From Brasilonema angustatum HA4187-MV1 (GTDB lineage: Bacteria; Cyanobacteriota; Cyanobacteriia; Cyanobacteriales; Nostocaceae), in contig JAHHGV010000014.1 in NCBI GenBank assembly GCA_019359695.1, positions 103,744-167,743 on the forward strand: 64,000 nt of DNA. The letters are read 5' to 3'. The notes beneath the pieces are model-generated. The model was not told the origin of the DNA. It saw nothing but the letters and a program-made list of their open reading frames with translations, and made no database searches. The translations under genes were made by a program, and so were the position numbers. Shown piece by piece: positions 1-10,688 of this stretch; within the stretch, counting starts at the first letter, position 1, and each line of letters opens with the position of its first letter.

Positions 1-1727
1 ATCGGTGCAATGATTCCCGTAAAAAGTAGGATATGGAATAATCCTGCTAGGACAACGCCTACGATTAAAGCAACAAGGTGCCCAACAAATATAGAAAGCC
101 CAGTTAAATCATCCAAAGATATAGATGTGGGAACTTTGTCTGTGTGATCGCCCAAGTCAATTGTTTTGCTGCCAAATGTTTCGAGTGGTAAACTATATTT
201 TCTACAGATTGAATCTGTTTTTTCCCTCACCTCGTTTTGAACTTTTGACAACCACTCAACTAAACAGGTCGTCACTTTATTATTGGCATCACTTCCTGTT
301 AGCCAAGCTTTGGCTTTCTGCTCTATTTCCGATTCAAGAGATGATAGCGTTATGATCTTTCTGTTCCGCCAAGATTGCACGCTTGGTTTTATCACGTCGT
401 CTACCAAACCATTTGCCAGTTCTTCGGCTAATTTTTCCAAGAAGACGGGTATATAATTTCCTACAATACCTGTCAGTTCTCGGTCAAGAAATTGATTAAT
501 TTCTTCCAGAAATCCCGCTGTGCGAATGTACACACGTCCCCAACGTGCCAGTCCTTTGGCAATACTAAGTTCAGGTTCTCCATCTCGCTTGCAAGGCAAA
601 TCGGGAAAGACTTCTTGGCATATTTCCAGAACAAATGACATCTTGGAAGCACTACCTGTCAGGAGGATGGCACTTGGTTGAATGCCTATGTGTGGCAACT
701 TTTCTTTGACTGCCTGCAACTGGTCACGGAAAGCATCACGCCAACTTTTATTGTCAAGTTCTCGTAGAGGTTGACTGAGAATAGTGTTCATTATTTTGCC
801 ATTGACAAGAGGCAAAAACTTAAATTTTCTCTGAATATCTTCAATACCTACATTAACAATAGTTTCTTCGTAAGAATCTTGATAATTAAAATACTCTTCT
901 TTTGCTTTCCGGCATCGAAGTTCACAGCGATTTTTGTATATTGGGTTTTGCTCAAAAATTTTTTCAAGTTGCGAAATTTCTTCTAGTTGCAAAATTTCTT
1001 CATCTTTAAGAATTTCTCCAAGTCGTAAAATTTCTTCGCGTCCCTCCCTATATTGTGTTTGACATTCCAGGGTTTTCTTAAGAATTTCTTTCTCAATTAA
1101 GGATGCACCCAAGTCGTGTCCAAAATCTATCGGAGTGTCAGACATACCCTTGACAAGGGTGTAATCTGTGGTGGAAGAACCAATGTCAATGACCAGCACC
1201 GACTTTTGTAATTCTTCTATGGTGAATATGCCACTTTCTTTGGCGTGCATCAAAGCAGCGCGTGACTCTTTGACTACGGTTGCATTTGGCAAGCAATCTT
1301 TAGAGAGGAGTTGTTTGTAAGTCTCAATTTCTTCTTGCCACCATCCTGATGGACAACCGATGAAAAAATAGTTGTTATCTCCAGACTGAATTTGTTGGGT
1401 ATCAATCAAATGCTGGTATATAGCATTTACAAATTCTTTAATATTTTTTTGATATGCGGTTTCATTAAAACGCCTAGATTTGAAGGCGATTTCAAAGATG
1501 GTGGCATCGGGCATTTGACATGCCATTTCACCAATTATTATTCCTTTTTTAGGATGATGGGCAATGGCAGTGATTTGGCTTTTCCTATTATTAATGAGTA
1601 AACTTTGAGGAGTCGTTTCTGCATTATCTGCTCGCACCCAGCTAAGAGCCGTTTCTCCATGCCCTAAATCAAATCCAATGATTTTGATATTATGATAATC
1701 GCGCATGAGTAATTCTGTTTGCTCCAT
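1..1727 (-). CDS. Hsp70-like (actin-fold) ATPase, C-terminus outside window
   Basis: The frame is open from an ATG at 1727 to the window edge, so about 575 residues are visible and the stop lies outside. Three nucleotide-binding signatures of the Hsp70/actin superfamily are present: phosphate-1 loop GFDLGHGET near residue 18, phosphate-2 loop VIDIGSSTTD near residue 178, and an adenosine-side LLTGSASKM near residue 355. It is not a DnaK: there is no recognisable substrate-binding domain. After the ATPase core comes a helical stretch and then a hydrophobic segment (about residues 542-572, LVALIVGVVLAGLFHILLF), suggesting membrane attachment. The gene directly downstream of the 345-residue glycine-zipper gene (84 bp gap) is probably in its operon. 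The biological role is unknown; the ATPase assignment is firm, the membrane anchoring is inferred. Confidence 0.85.
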   Translation of the reverse strand, partial: MEQTELLMRDYHNIKIIGFDLGHGETALSWVRADNAETTPQSLLINNRKSQITAIAHHPKKGIIIGEMACQMPDATIFEIAFKSRRFNETAYQKNIKEFVNAIYQHLIDTQQIQSGDNNYFFIGCPSGWWQEEIETYKQLLSKDCLPNATVVKESRAALMHAKESGIFTIEELQKSVLVIDIGSSTTDYTLVKGMSDTPIDFGHDLGASLIEKEILKKTLECQTQYREGREEILRLGEILKDEEILQLEEISQLEKIFEQNPIYKNRCELRCRKAKEEYFNYQDSYEETIVNVGIEDIQRKFKFLPLVNGKIMNTILSQPLRELDNKSWRDAFRDQLQAVKEKLPHIGIQPSAILLTGSASKMSFVLEICQEVFPDLPCKRDGEPELSIAKGLARWGRVYIRTAGFLEEINQFLDRELTGIVGNYIPVFLEKLAEELANGLVDDVIKPSVQSWRNRKIITLSSLESEIEQKAKAWLTGSDANNKVTTCLVEWLSKVQNEVREKTDSICRKYSLPLETFGSKTIDLGDHTDKVPTSISLDDLTGLSIFVGHLVALIVGVVLAGLFHILLFTGIIAP

Positions 1728-1810
1728 ACAATTAATACTATTGATTCGTTCCCATGATCTACGTGAGAACGAGAGTAAAATGATGAATATTGCCCACCTT
1801 ACGATATTGG

Positions 1811-2848
1811 TTATACAGGCTCAATTACGCTACCTGGTAAAAGTACTTGGTTATCTTTAACAAAGGCTTGTTTCAAGGTGATGTAATCTGTAATTTGTGG
1901 ATCGAGACTTGGCTCAAAGTAAAACATTGACCAAGCTTCCATTCCCGAGTCCTGTTCCTCTATTGGTTGATAAACTCGTGTCTCAATTCCGTAGCGTCTC
2001 AAAATCGTCGCAGCTTGTTCAATGCGCCTACGCACCGCAGTTGGCAGTTGAGTTTGTTCATCGAGTCCGTCTGCCATCAGGTCTTGTAAATACTCTAACA
2101 AGTCTAGATGATTTTCCAGACCGGGTTTGAATGATTTCTCTTCGCTTCCCCCGTACGCAGCAACAGTTAGATCAATTGATTGAAAAGCTTGATAGAGATG
2201 GTCAAGTAATTTATCAATATCTATTTTTACAATACTTGTTTTCAACGTGTTTTTAGGTGGTTCTGGCTGCGAGACAACACCTGTGTTTTCAGACGACTGG
2301 GTTTGCTGAACTATTTTTCCAATCACTCCTCCGGTAATTGCTCCTATTAACCCCCATATATAACCCCCTGCCAAGGTTCCCGTTATACCGCCAGCAAGTA
2401 AGCTACTCATAACCTCGCGGTTTTGCTGTACTTGTTGTGATAATCCCTGCTTGTAATAGTCAAGCGATGTCAATGATTTCAGATTTTTTTCTATCTGAAT
2501 CATTGTGTTAAATGGCGCTAAAGTGTTAGAGGTTAATTCAGTCAAGCCTAGCTGGTTTTCGGATTGTGAGTTAGCACTACTGTGAGATTTTTCCGAAGTG
2601 CTTAGGATTGAATCTTGCAGTTTGACTAATATCAAAATGCTCGTGTATTGATTAAGCGCCTTTAACATGACTGTAGCAAGGCGTGCCTGTGGTGGGGTTA
2701 ATCCTCTAATGTAATCACCACTCAAGTCTGCAAGCTTGTTAATCTCGTCTTGAACTATCTTGACGACTTGCTCAGTTGTTTCTGTTCGTTCTAATTGAGA
2801 CTTTAGCTTTTCTTGTATTTCTTTGTAATAAGATATAAGTGTTTTCAT
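1811..2848 (-). CDS. glycine-zipper protein with GrpE-like tail, partner of the Hsp70-like ATPase
   Basis: 345 residues with no family I can name with certainty. Residues 1-145 are helical and probably coiled coil. Residues 149-180 are a glycine zipper (LLAGGITGTLAGGYIWG and onward) that could insert in or cross a membrane. Residues 210-345 are acidic/helical and end in a beta-rich stretch closing with DNQVLLPGSVIEPV, which resembles the end of the GrpE beta-wing. It lies 84 bp upstream of the Hsp70-like gene on the same strand, so a nucleotide-exchange or membrane-adaptor role is an attractive inference. That GrpE resemblance is weak and could be fortuitous. Confidence 0.7.
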   Translation of the reverse strand: MKTLISYYKEIQEKLKSQLERTETTEQVVKIVQDEINKLADLSGDYIRGLTPPQARLATVMLKALNQYTSILILVKLQDSILSTSEKSHSSANSQSENQLGLTELTSNTLAPFNTMIQIEKNLKSLTSLDYYKQGLSQQVQQNREVMSSLLAGGITGTLAGGYIWGLIGAITGGVIGKIVQQTQSSENTGVVSQPEPPKNTLKTSIVKIDIDKLLDHLYQAFQSIDLTVAAYGGSEEKSFKPGLENHLDLLEYLQDLMADGLDEQTQLPTAVRRRIEQAATILRRYGIETRVYQPIEEQDSGMEAWSMFYFEPSLDPQITDYITLKQAFVKDNQVLLPGSVIEPV

Positions 2849-3289
2849 AATAAAAAAATTTAAGGTATCCTATTTCTATACTATCGTTGCGAGATCACAG
2901 GGTGATATTTATGTTTGTTGGGTTTGCACAACTCTTATAGTAGTATTTTCAGTATATAGGAATCCGGTTTGATTTCTGAACAGCTCGTCAGGGCAGGGAA
3001 CAGGGAACGCTTAACAGGGAACAGGGAAAAAGCAATACAGGTATACTGAGTTTTTTTCAAAAATCAAATAGGAGTCCTATATATAGAATTTGTTAAATAA
3101 AACACTTTCATATTGAACCCTTGGTAGCTAATACCTTTCCCTCTCCTTTATAAGGAGAGGGATGCCCGATAGGGCAGGGTGAGGTTTCCACGGGGTTTTA
3201 GTTAGTTCAATGACTTCTATGTACACCATAGTCTTGCGGCGAGGAAAGCCTAAGCGCAGGTTTTGCTGGGTAGAGTTCTTCAAATCTAC
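2849..3289. other. intergenic region with one MITE copy and short repeats
   Basis: No gene is supported here. It contains the element at 2955-3081 (listed separately) and, at about 3129-3186, an imperfect palindrome built on CTCTCCTTTATAAGGAGAG, followed by GGGCAGGGTGAGG, a typical dispersed cyanobacterial repeat. It is the upstream region of the minus-strand Hsp70-like operon (start 2848). Confidence 0.6.
2955..3081 (-). mobile_element. MITE family A, copy 1 (127 bp)
   Basis: Ends are imperfect inverted repeats: the left end TATAGGAATCCGGTTTGATT and the complement of the right end, TATAGGACTCCTATTTGATT, agree at about 17 of 20 positions. The interior has GGGAACAGGGAACGC repeats. Copies with the same two ends are at 12365-12813 and 57451-57614. 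No transposase is encoded, so it is non-autonomous. Confidence 0.75.
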
Positions 3290-4432
3290 TTACTGACCTC
3301 GTAGAATTCCAACACCCGCTTTTGTCTCTATATAATCTGCTAAGCTGATAAAGTCATCACGTGGATAGCACCTTCCTCCAATCAAGTCAAATGCCAATCT
3401 GCTAGATGGATTTTCTGGATTTTCTAGAATATGTATTCCCCAGTAATAAAGTTGTTCACTGGCTCGAATACAAACTTCTTCTGGGTCTATACAATGAAAC
3501 TTATCATCTTTTGTGAGAATATCTTTATATGTCTCTAAATAAACTTTTCTGAGAAGACTTAATTTTTGATATCCAGGATTTTTAAAGTTATTAACTAAAA
3601 CAAATAAGTGAGCATTTTTGTTTATGTGACGTATTTCTGTTACAGTATCTCGAATCACTTGACCATGCTTATTTAAGCCGAGTGGATTTAAGGTGGTTGG
3701 TATGATGCAATAGTGCAATTTTTCGAGTAAGTTTGTGGGGTTCCGCTCAAGTGCAGGAGAGCAATCGCAAATAACTATTCTACAATCACGGGCGGAATCT
3801 TCATGCCAATCCCTGCCATCAAATACTTCTATCGTCGTACCCCTACCTCTAGAATTAGGAACAAAAACCCCATCTCCTACTAGCTTTTGCAAATTTTGTT
3901 CTGGATCTAAATCTACAAGCGCCACATTGAATCCTTGTAGTGCAAATGCTCCTGCTAGATGCGCTGCTATAGTTGTTTTTCCAACCCCTCCTTTACAAGT
4001 AAAAATGCCAAAATAAATCTTTTCTGAGGTTGTGGAATCGTCATTAATTCTATCTTCGTAATCAGCGCCATCAATGCCAACTAGCTTTTTTTCCTGAGCA
4101 ATTCCACAGCGGATTTTAGCATCTTTCCCCCAGGATCTAATTAAAGCCAGTGCTGGTCCACTGAAACCTCTTGTTGTTATGAATAAGCCAAATTGAAATG
4201 TTTTACCTTCATCAGAATCGAAAAAATTAGCAAACTTTAAAAGCTGCGGTGCTGCGACATTATTTCTTAACCACTTGATGCAAACAGCGCCATATAAATT
4301 TCCTTTTTTCACAACCAAATCGTAACCAGACTGGTTTGATTTGGCAGCTATCACTGTCCAACCCGCCCTATGGAGAAGTGTTGCTACGTGCTGTTCAAAG
4401 TGGCTATAATCCTTTATGTAAGCAGGCTCCAT
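3290..4432 (-). CDS. Mrr-like nuclease fold fused to ParA/MinD-type ATPase
   Basis: 380 residues in two parts. Residues 10-105 resemble the Mrr_cat branch of the PD-(D/E)xK superfamily: FEQHVATLLHRAGW, then D38 in SGYDLVV and K53 in AVCIKW, then FGLFITTRGFSGPAL. The acidic or glutamine residue normally two places before the lysine is C51, so cleavage activity is doubtful. Residues 138-380 are a ParA/MinD ATPase with deviant Walker A KGGVGKTT (147-154), VDLDPEQN and IVICDCSPA. ParA proteins move DNA, plasmids or complexes on surfaces; fused to a nuclease-like fold it could act on foreign DNA. No parB or second partner gene is visible beside it. The ATPase call is strong, the nuclease-fold call moderate, and the function unknown. 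Confidence 0.85.
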   Translation of the reverse strand: MEPAYIKDYSHFEQHVATLLHRAGWTVIAAKSNQSGYDLVVKKGNLYGAVCIKWLRNNVAAPQLLKFANFFDSDEGKTFQFGLFITTRGFSGPALALIRSWGKDAKIRCGIAQEKKLVGIDGADYEDRINDDSTTSEKIYFGIFTCKGGVGKTTIAAHLAGAFALQGFNVALVDLDPEQNLQKLVGDGVFVPNSRGRGTTIEVFDGRDWHEDSARDCRIVICDCSPALERNPTNLLEKLHYCIIPTTLNPLGLNKHGQVIRDTVTEIRHINKNAHLFVLVNNFKNPGYQKLSLLRKVYLETYKDILTKDDKFHCIDPEEVCIRASEQLYYWGIHILENPENPSSRLAFDLIGGRCYPRDDFISLADYIETKAGVGILRGQ

Positions 4433-4490
4433 AGATTAGATTTAGGGATACTGTAAGCTTATAGTAGCTCAAATAACTTTGTTAATAATA

Positions 4491-4580
4491 GGACTTACGC
4501 AAGAACTCTCTAAAACTCTTATTTCTTGGTGTACGAGTGCGTCCTTGGCGGTTCGTTTTTCCATAATTTTGCGTAAGTCA
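4491..4580. mobile_element. MITE family B, copy 1 (about 90 bp)
   Basis: Flanked by an 11-bp perfect inverted repeat, GACTTACGCAA at 4492-4502 and its complement at 4569-4579. The same terminal sequence bounds the larger element at 42951-43066. It encodes nothing credible; the small reading frames across it on both strands are by-products. Confidence 0.6.
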
Positions 4581-4727
4581 AGACTTAAGTTTGTTATGAA
4601 GACGAAATCTAGTTTAACATCCACAAGAACTTTGATAAATTTTTCAAAAAGTTGTTCCAAACCCTATACTCGCTTGGCAATGATTTGTTAAGCTGTAAGC
4701 GCTGGTAAGCGGAGCCATGTCAGCGCA

Positions 4728-5561
4728 ATGCACTGGTTGTTATCTGGACCTTTAAGCGTCGAGAAGTTAACGGTTAATATTGCAGGGTTGCCAGCATCGT
4801 TACAAGGTACGAAGCTGGTTCATATGTCGGACCTGCATTATGACGGTAAGCGGCTGTCGGAAAAAATGTTGGAACAAGCGATCGCAGTTTGCAACGAAGC
4901 TGAACCCGATTTAGTTGTTTTAACAGGTGACTATGTGACTGACGATCCGTCACCAATTCATAAGCTAGTGCTACGACTCAAACATCTGCAAAGTAGCGCT
5001 GGGATCTATGCCGCACTTGGTAATCATGATATATATTATACTCGTTCCAAAGCAGAAGTCACAGCTGCATTTGAAAGTATAGATATTAAAGTTCTTTGGA
5101 ATGAAATTGCATATCCTTTAGGGAAAGAACTACCCTTGATTGGGTTAGCTGATTACTGGTCACGAGAATTTAAGCCTGAAATTGTGATGAATCAGCTAGA
5201 CGATACTATTCCTCGTATTGTGCTATCCCACAACCCAGATAGTGCTGAAATATTACAAAAATGGCGAGTGGATTTGCAACTGTCTGGTCATACCCACGGC
5301 GGTCAAATTGTATTGCCAGGACTTGGTCCTGCGGTGATTTACTATAAGCCGTTTATTCGCAAACTTCCCCGAAAACTACGGCGAGTGGTGCCATTTTTAC
5401 GAGGAGACTGTTCTAGAGTTATGAAACACTGGGAATGGGCGCAGGGTTTTCACAAAATAGGAACAAATCAGCTCTATGTTAATCGTGGGTTAGGGACTTA
5501 TCCACCAGGACGTTTGTTTTGCCCACCAGAAGTCACTGTGATTACTTTAATTAGCCATTAA
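4728..5561 (+). CDS. calcineurin-like metallophosphoesterase
   Basis: 277 residues with the full metal-binding set of the calcineurin-like phosphoesterases: HMSDLHYDG (residues 32-40), LTGDYVTD, ALGNHDIYY, VLSHNPD and LSGHTHGGQI. This arrangement is typical of the YkuE/YaeI subgroup, dinuclear-metal hydrolases acting on lipid-linked or nucleotide phosphodiesters. No clear signal peptide is present beyond a mildly hydrophobic N-terminus, so location is uncertain. The gene stands alone and is followed by a good terminator hairpin at 5568-5616. The family is certain; the substrate is not. Confidence 0.92.
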   Translation: MHWLLSGPLSVEKLTVNIAGLPASLQGTKLVHMSDLHYDGKRLSEKMLEQAIAVCNEAEPDLVVLTGDYVTDDPSPIHKLVLRLKHLQSSAGIYAALGNHDIYYTRSKAEVTAAFESIDIKVLWNEIAYPLGKELPLIGLADYWSREFKPEIVMNQLDDTIPRIVLSHNPDSAEILQKWRVDLQLSGHTHGGQIVLPGLGPAVIYYKPFIRKLPRKLRRVVPFLRGDCSRVMKHWEWAQGFHKIGTNQLYVNRGLGTYPPGRLFCPPEVTVITLISH

Positions 5562-5567
5562 CGGATT

Positions 5568-5616
5568 AACCGCCGAAAGCTACGATGGATGCGTATCAGC
5601 AGCTTGCGGCGGTTTT
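5568..5616 (+). terminator. rho-independent terminator after the phosphoesterase gene
   Basis: Left arm AACCGCCGAAAGCT (5568-5581) pairs with AGCTTGCGGCGGTT (5601-5614) with one small bulge, followed by TT. It starts 6 bp after the stop codon. Confidence 0.75.
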
Positions 5617-6087
5617 GTAGGTGTAAATGATTGAGAAGAGTAAAAAATGAGAAGAAAGTCACTCAACTAAGGTGGACAAGGTTCACAACCAATATCTTCG
5701 CAATTGTGTATTCTCGATTCAAGCTAAGCAGGCACTTTTGCTGTCAGTTAAAAAACCTCCAAAACGACTTTACTAAACTTTAGGCGAAATACATCACAAC
5801 AGAACACAACAACTGAGAAATGGTCGCGAATATATTAGAGCAGGAGGCACAGGCTCTAACAAGTGAAGGTTTAGATAAATTTCTAACTTCCATGCGCCTA
5901 CTTTTAAGTTAGCATCTCCTGCTGAGAAAGGTTTATATATTTACCAAATTTTATAACGATTCATCTGTCTTAACATTTTATAAAATTTGTTATAAACATA
6001 GTCTTTTTTTACTCTCTTACCGGAAAAATTGATTTGCATTGCTTGATCTGCTGATTTCATTTGCAGTCTCCAAGTGCTTTGCCCAGC
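5617..6087. other. intergenic, no gene supported
   Basis: A 30-codon frame at 5820-5912 (starting MVANILEQEA) is the only coding-like stretch. It has no recognised relatives and no clear ribosome-binding site; it could be a gene remnant. The rest is AT-rich and featureless. Confidence 0.4.
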
Positions 6088-8481
6088 TTAATCACAAGGC
6101 AATAGCATGACAGTGTTATCACCATAGCCACCCACTGCCAAAGTCTTACCATCTGGACTAAAGACAACACAATAAATTGGATCTTCACCAAGAGTGAAAG
6201 TACGGATTTCCTTCCCTGTCTCCACTTGCCAAAGCCTTACCGTCTTGTCTTTACTACCACTTGCGATCTGCTTACCATCTGGACTGAATGTTACAGAACA
6301 AATATCATCAGAATGTCCCCCAATAGTGCGGAGTTCTAGACCATTTGAGAGTTGCCAAATTTTAATTGTCTTATCTGTACCGCCACTTGCAAGAGTATTT
6401 CCATGTGGACTAAAAGCAACAGAATAAATTCCTCCCAATTCTTCAGAGTGACCTTTAAGAGTCAAAAATTTATTTTCAGCCAGATACCACACTTTGATAG
6501 TTTTATCCTTTTTACCACCACCACTAGCTAAAATATTTCCATCTGGGCTGAAAGCAACGCAGAAAATCTCGTCACAATGCCCGTGGAGTGTAGATGTTTC
6601 TTTATTTGTATCTATAGACCAAAGCTTGATACTCTTATCTTTACTGCCGCTAGCTAAAGTTTTTCCATCTGGGCTAAATGCTACAGTATAAACCTTATCT
6701 TTATGCCCTTTGAAGGTGGAGATTTCCTTTCCAGTGGAAATCTCCCACAACTGAATTGTTTTGTCATCATTTCCACTTGCCAAAAGTTTTCCATCAGGAC
6801 TCAATGCTACAGAATTCACTGCGCCAGAACAGGAAAATCCTCCGGTTTCCCTAAGCATGCGAGGTTCCTTGTCAGGCAAATGCCAAGTTTTTATAGTTTT
6901 GTCATCACAACCACTAACTAATGTTTGTCCGTTCGGACTAAATGCGACGGACGTCACTTTATATGAAACAAGACTTTCTGTTGTCAAACTTTCTAGTGTT
7001 GGTGGTGATGTTGTTGTGCTGACAACAGGTGTAGAAACTTCCGGTTTTGGGGGTGATGTTGTTGCGCTGACAACAGGTGTAGAAACTTCCGGTGTTGGAG
7101 GTGATGTTGTTGCGCTGACAACAGGTGTAGAAACTTCTGGTGTTAGGGGTGATGTTGTTATGGTGACAACAGGTGTAGAAACTTCTGGTGTTAGGGGTGA
7201 TGTTGTTACGGTGACAACAGGTGTAGAAACTTCCGGTTTTGGAGGTGATGTTGTTGTGCTGACAACAGGTGTAGAAACTTCCGGTGTTTTATGATTGACC
7301 TGAGAACTTGGGTTTTGTGTCACCGTCACTGGAGATAGATTTGGAGAAAAATTTGTTGTCTGTTGCTTCTTTTCCTGCGGGGGTGGTGGTGGTGCTGGTG
7401 ATTTAATCGTTACTTGAGGAGGCTTGAAACCTTCTGGTTTTTGTTTTTTTTCCGACAGGTTTTGAGATTGCTGCTTTCCCAAAGACAACTCCTGTAGTTC
7501 AGTTTGTATGAGTGCGATCGCGTACTGAAGTTCTTGAAACTGTTTTTGAGTATTTGCACTTAAATTTTGTGTCAGGGCATCCAGTTCAGTCAGGTGTTGT
7601 CTAACATCATCCACATTTTGTTCCTGCTGGGTTTGCTGTAATGCCTGTACCTGGTGCTGAGTGTATCGATTTAATTGCTGTGCAAAAGAGTCCAGTTGAG
7701 AAAGGCGCTGAGAAAGTGGATTAATTTGCTGTTGTGTCGTTGTACTCAACTGTTGCATGATGGTGTCGAGTTGAGTGAGTCGTTGACTCACAACATCAAT
7801 ATTTTGTTCCTGCTGGGTTTGGTGTAATGTCTGTATCTGCTGTTGTGTCCTTGTACTCAACTGTTGTGTCAAAGCATCAAGTTGTGCAAGGCGCTGATAA
7901 ATAGGGTCTATCTGTTTGTGAGTGTTTGTATTTAATTCTTGCGTTAAGGTGTCGAGTTGAGTTAAGCGCTGTTTGAGATCATCGGTATTTTGTTCTTGCT
8001 GATTTTGCAGTAATCCTTGTATCTGTTGTTGAATGTTTGTACTGATTTGCTGGAAAGAGGCATCAAATTCTTCAAGACGTTGAGTGAAAATATTGGCGTC
8101 TTGCTGCTGGTTCTGTCGTAACTCCTCAAGCTGCTGTTCAGTTGTTGCACTGAGTTTTTGAGTGAAAGTATCAAAGTTTGTCAGTCGTTGTCGCAGTGGA
8201 TCCATGAGTAGATCCTGTTTGGCAATTGTTGCTTGTTGATGCTGCTCAATCAAATACTTTAACCTTTCTCGATTAGCAACGTTCAAGCAAACTGTTACAG
8301 TCAAAGGAGCAGCTACATAAATCATCTGTTGCGTGAGTGCGGCTGTGACTAATCCCAGTGCAGAAAAAGAGACGGAGGCGTATTCGCTAACTTCTAACCA
8401 GTGGAGTTTGGCCATAATCAGGTGAGTGCTGTGCTTGGTGCCTAAATCAGAAAATAACTTGAGCGCGTAACGCGGTTTCAC
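6088..8481 (-). CDS. coiled-coil/WD40-repeat membrane-associated protein
   Basis: 797 residues. From the N-terminus: a hydrophobic region (about 38-65, AALTQQMIYVAAPLTVTVCL), a long Gln-rich coiled coil (about 75-340) of repeated units such as LTQLDTLTQ, a Pro-rich linker, six 16-residue tandem units starting PEVSTPVV (about 400-500), and seven WD40 repeats (about 515-797) of the SVAFSPDGKTLASG type, enough for one closed seven-blade propeller. WD40 propellers are protein-binding platforms; the coiled coil probably oligomerises. The long frame opens with GTG at 8481, but MAKLHWLEVSEY at residue 23 (8415) matches the usual N-terminus of this cyanobacterial type and may be the true start. Partner unknown. 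Confidence 0.85.
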   Translation of the reverse strand: MKPRYALKLFSDLGTKHSTHLIMAKLHWLEVSEYASVSFSALGLVTAALTQQMIYVAAPLTVTVCLNVANRERLKYLIEQHQQATIAKQDLLMDPLRQRLTNFDTFTQKLSATTEQQLEELRQNQQQDANIFTQRLEEFDASFQQISTNIQQQIQGLLQNQQEQNTDDLKQRLTQLDTLTQELNTNTHKQIDPIYQRLAQLDALTQQLSTRTQQQIQTLHQTQQEQNIDVVSQRLTQLDTIMQQLSTTTQQQINPLSQRLSQLDSFAQQLNRYTQHQVQALQQTQQEQNVDDVRQHLTELDALTQNLSANTQKQFQELQYAIALIQTELQELSLGKQQSQNLSEKKQKPEGFKPPQVTIKSPAPPPPPQEKKQQTTNFSPNLSPVTVTQNPSSQVNHKTPEVSTPVVSTTTSPPKPEVSTPVVTVTTSPLTPEVSTPVVTITTSPLTPEVSTPVVSATTSPPTPEVSTPVVSATTSPPKPEVSTPVVSTTTSPPTLESLTTESLVSYKVTSVAFSPNGQTLVSGCDDKTIKTWHLPDKEPRMLRETGGFSCSGAVNSVALSPDGKLLASGNDDKTIQLWEISTGKEISTFKGHKDKVYTVAFSPDGKTLASGSKDKSIKLWSIDTNKETSTLHGHCDEIFCVAFSPDGNILASGGGKKDKTIKVWYLAENKFLTLKGHSEELGGIYSVAFSPHGNTLASGGTDKTIKIWQLSNGLELRTIGGHSDDICSVTFSPDGKQIASGSKDKTVRLWQVETGKEIRTFTLGEDPIYCVVFSPDGKTLAVGGYGDNTVMLLPCD

Positions 8482-8582
8482 TACCCTATCCTCATCTTCT
8501 TCTAATAAATTTCAAAGAATCTATGCCCAGAAGTACTCATGTCAACAAGACATGACAAACACAAGTGCATCCGGATGACCTC

Positions 8583-10317
<1,735 letters not shown>

Positions 10318-10347
10318 AAATGGTATCATGTTGAATGATATCTGTTT

Positions 10348-10688
10348 GGGGCTGTAGCTCAGCAGGATAGAGCGAGCGCCTCCTGAACTATCGGGCACTA
10401 TAGAGGAAACTCTATGAGTGAATGTAGTTAAATTCGGTGAACCCTAAAAAGAAAGGAAAAAGTAGGATTGGTTGTCTTTCGACTACAATGCTGACACTTC
10501 ATGGGAATACCGAGCCAAGCCTGGGCTAAGACTTGTCATTTCTTATACAGGTCTGCTCAGGAAGGTGTAGAGACTAGAAAGCTACCACCTAAGGGCTTAA
10601 AGCCTATGGTGAAGGTATAGTCCAGAGAGTGGGGAAACTCACACAAATCTGAAGCGCTAGGTCGCCGGTTCGAATCTGGCCAGTCCCG
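10348..10688 (+). tRNA. trnR-CCU: tRNA-Arg(CCU), interrupted by a group I intron
   Basis: Exons are 10348-10384 and 10652-10688. The joined 74-nt product folds as a complete cloverleaf: acceptor GGGGCTG with CAGTCCC plus discriminator G, D stem GCTC/GAGC, anticodon stem AGCGC/GCGCT, loop CTCCTAA with anticodon CCT, and T arm GCCGG/CTGGC around TTCGAAT. CCA is not encoded. Without removing the intron the gene would be missed or mis-typed. Group I introns at this position of tRNA-Arg(CCU) are known in cyanobacteria and alphaproteobacteria. Confidence 0.95.
10385..10651 (+). ncRNA. group I intron in the anticodon loop of tRNA-Arg(CCU)
   Basis: The 267-nt insert begins after U36 of the anticodon and ends in G, the standard group I boundaries. 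Core elements are visible: AGAGACTA (about 10578-10585) and GGTATAGTCC (about 10613-10622) can form P7. The intron has no reading frame, so it is a small ribozyme without a homing endonuclease. Its boundaries are fixed by the requirement for a 7-nt anticodon loop. Confidence 0.93.

Noticed and set aside
6761..7294. 177-codon antisense frame in the WD40 gene
   Set aside because: It reads the PEVSTPVV repeat backwards; low-complexity by-product.
10348..10450. Truncated or pseudo tRNA
   Set aside because: The second exon 267 nt later completes a perfect cloverleaf, so it is an intron-containing gene.
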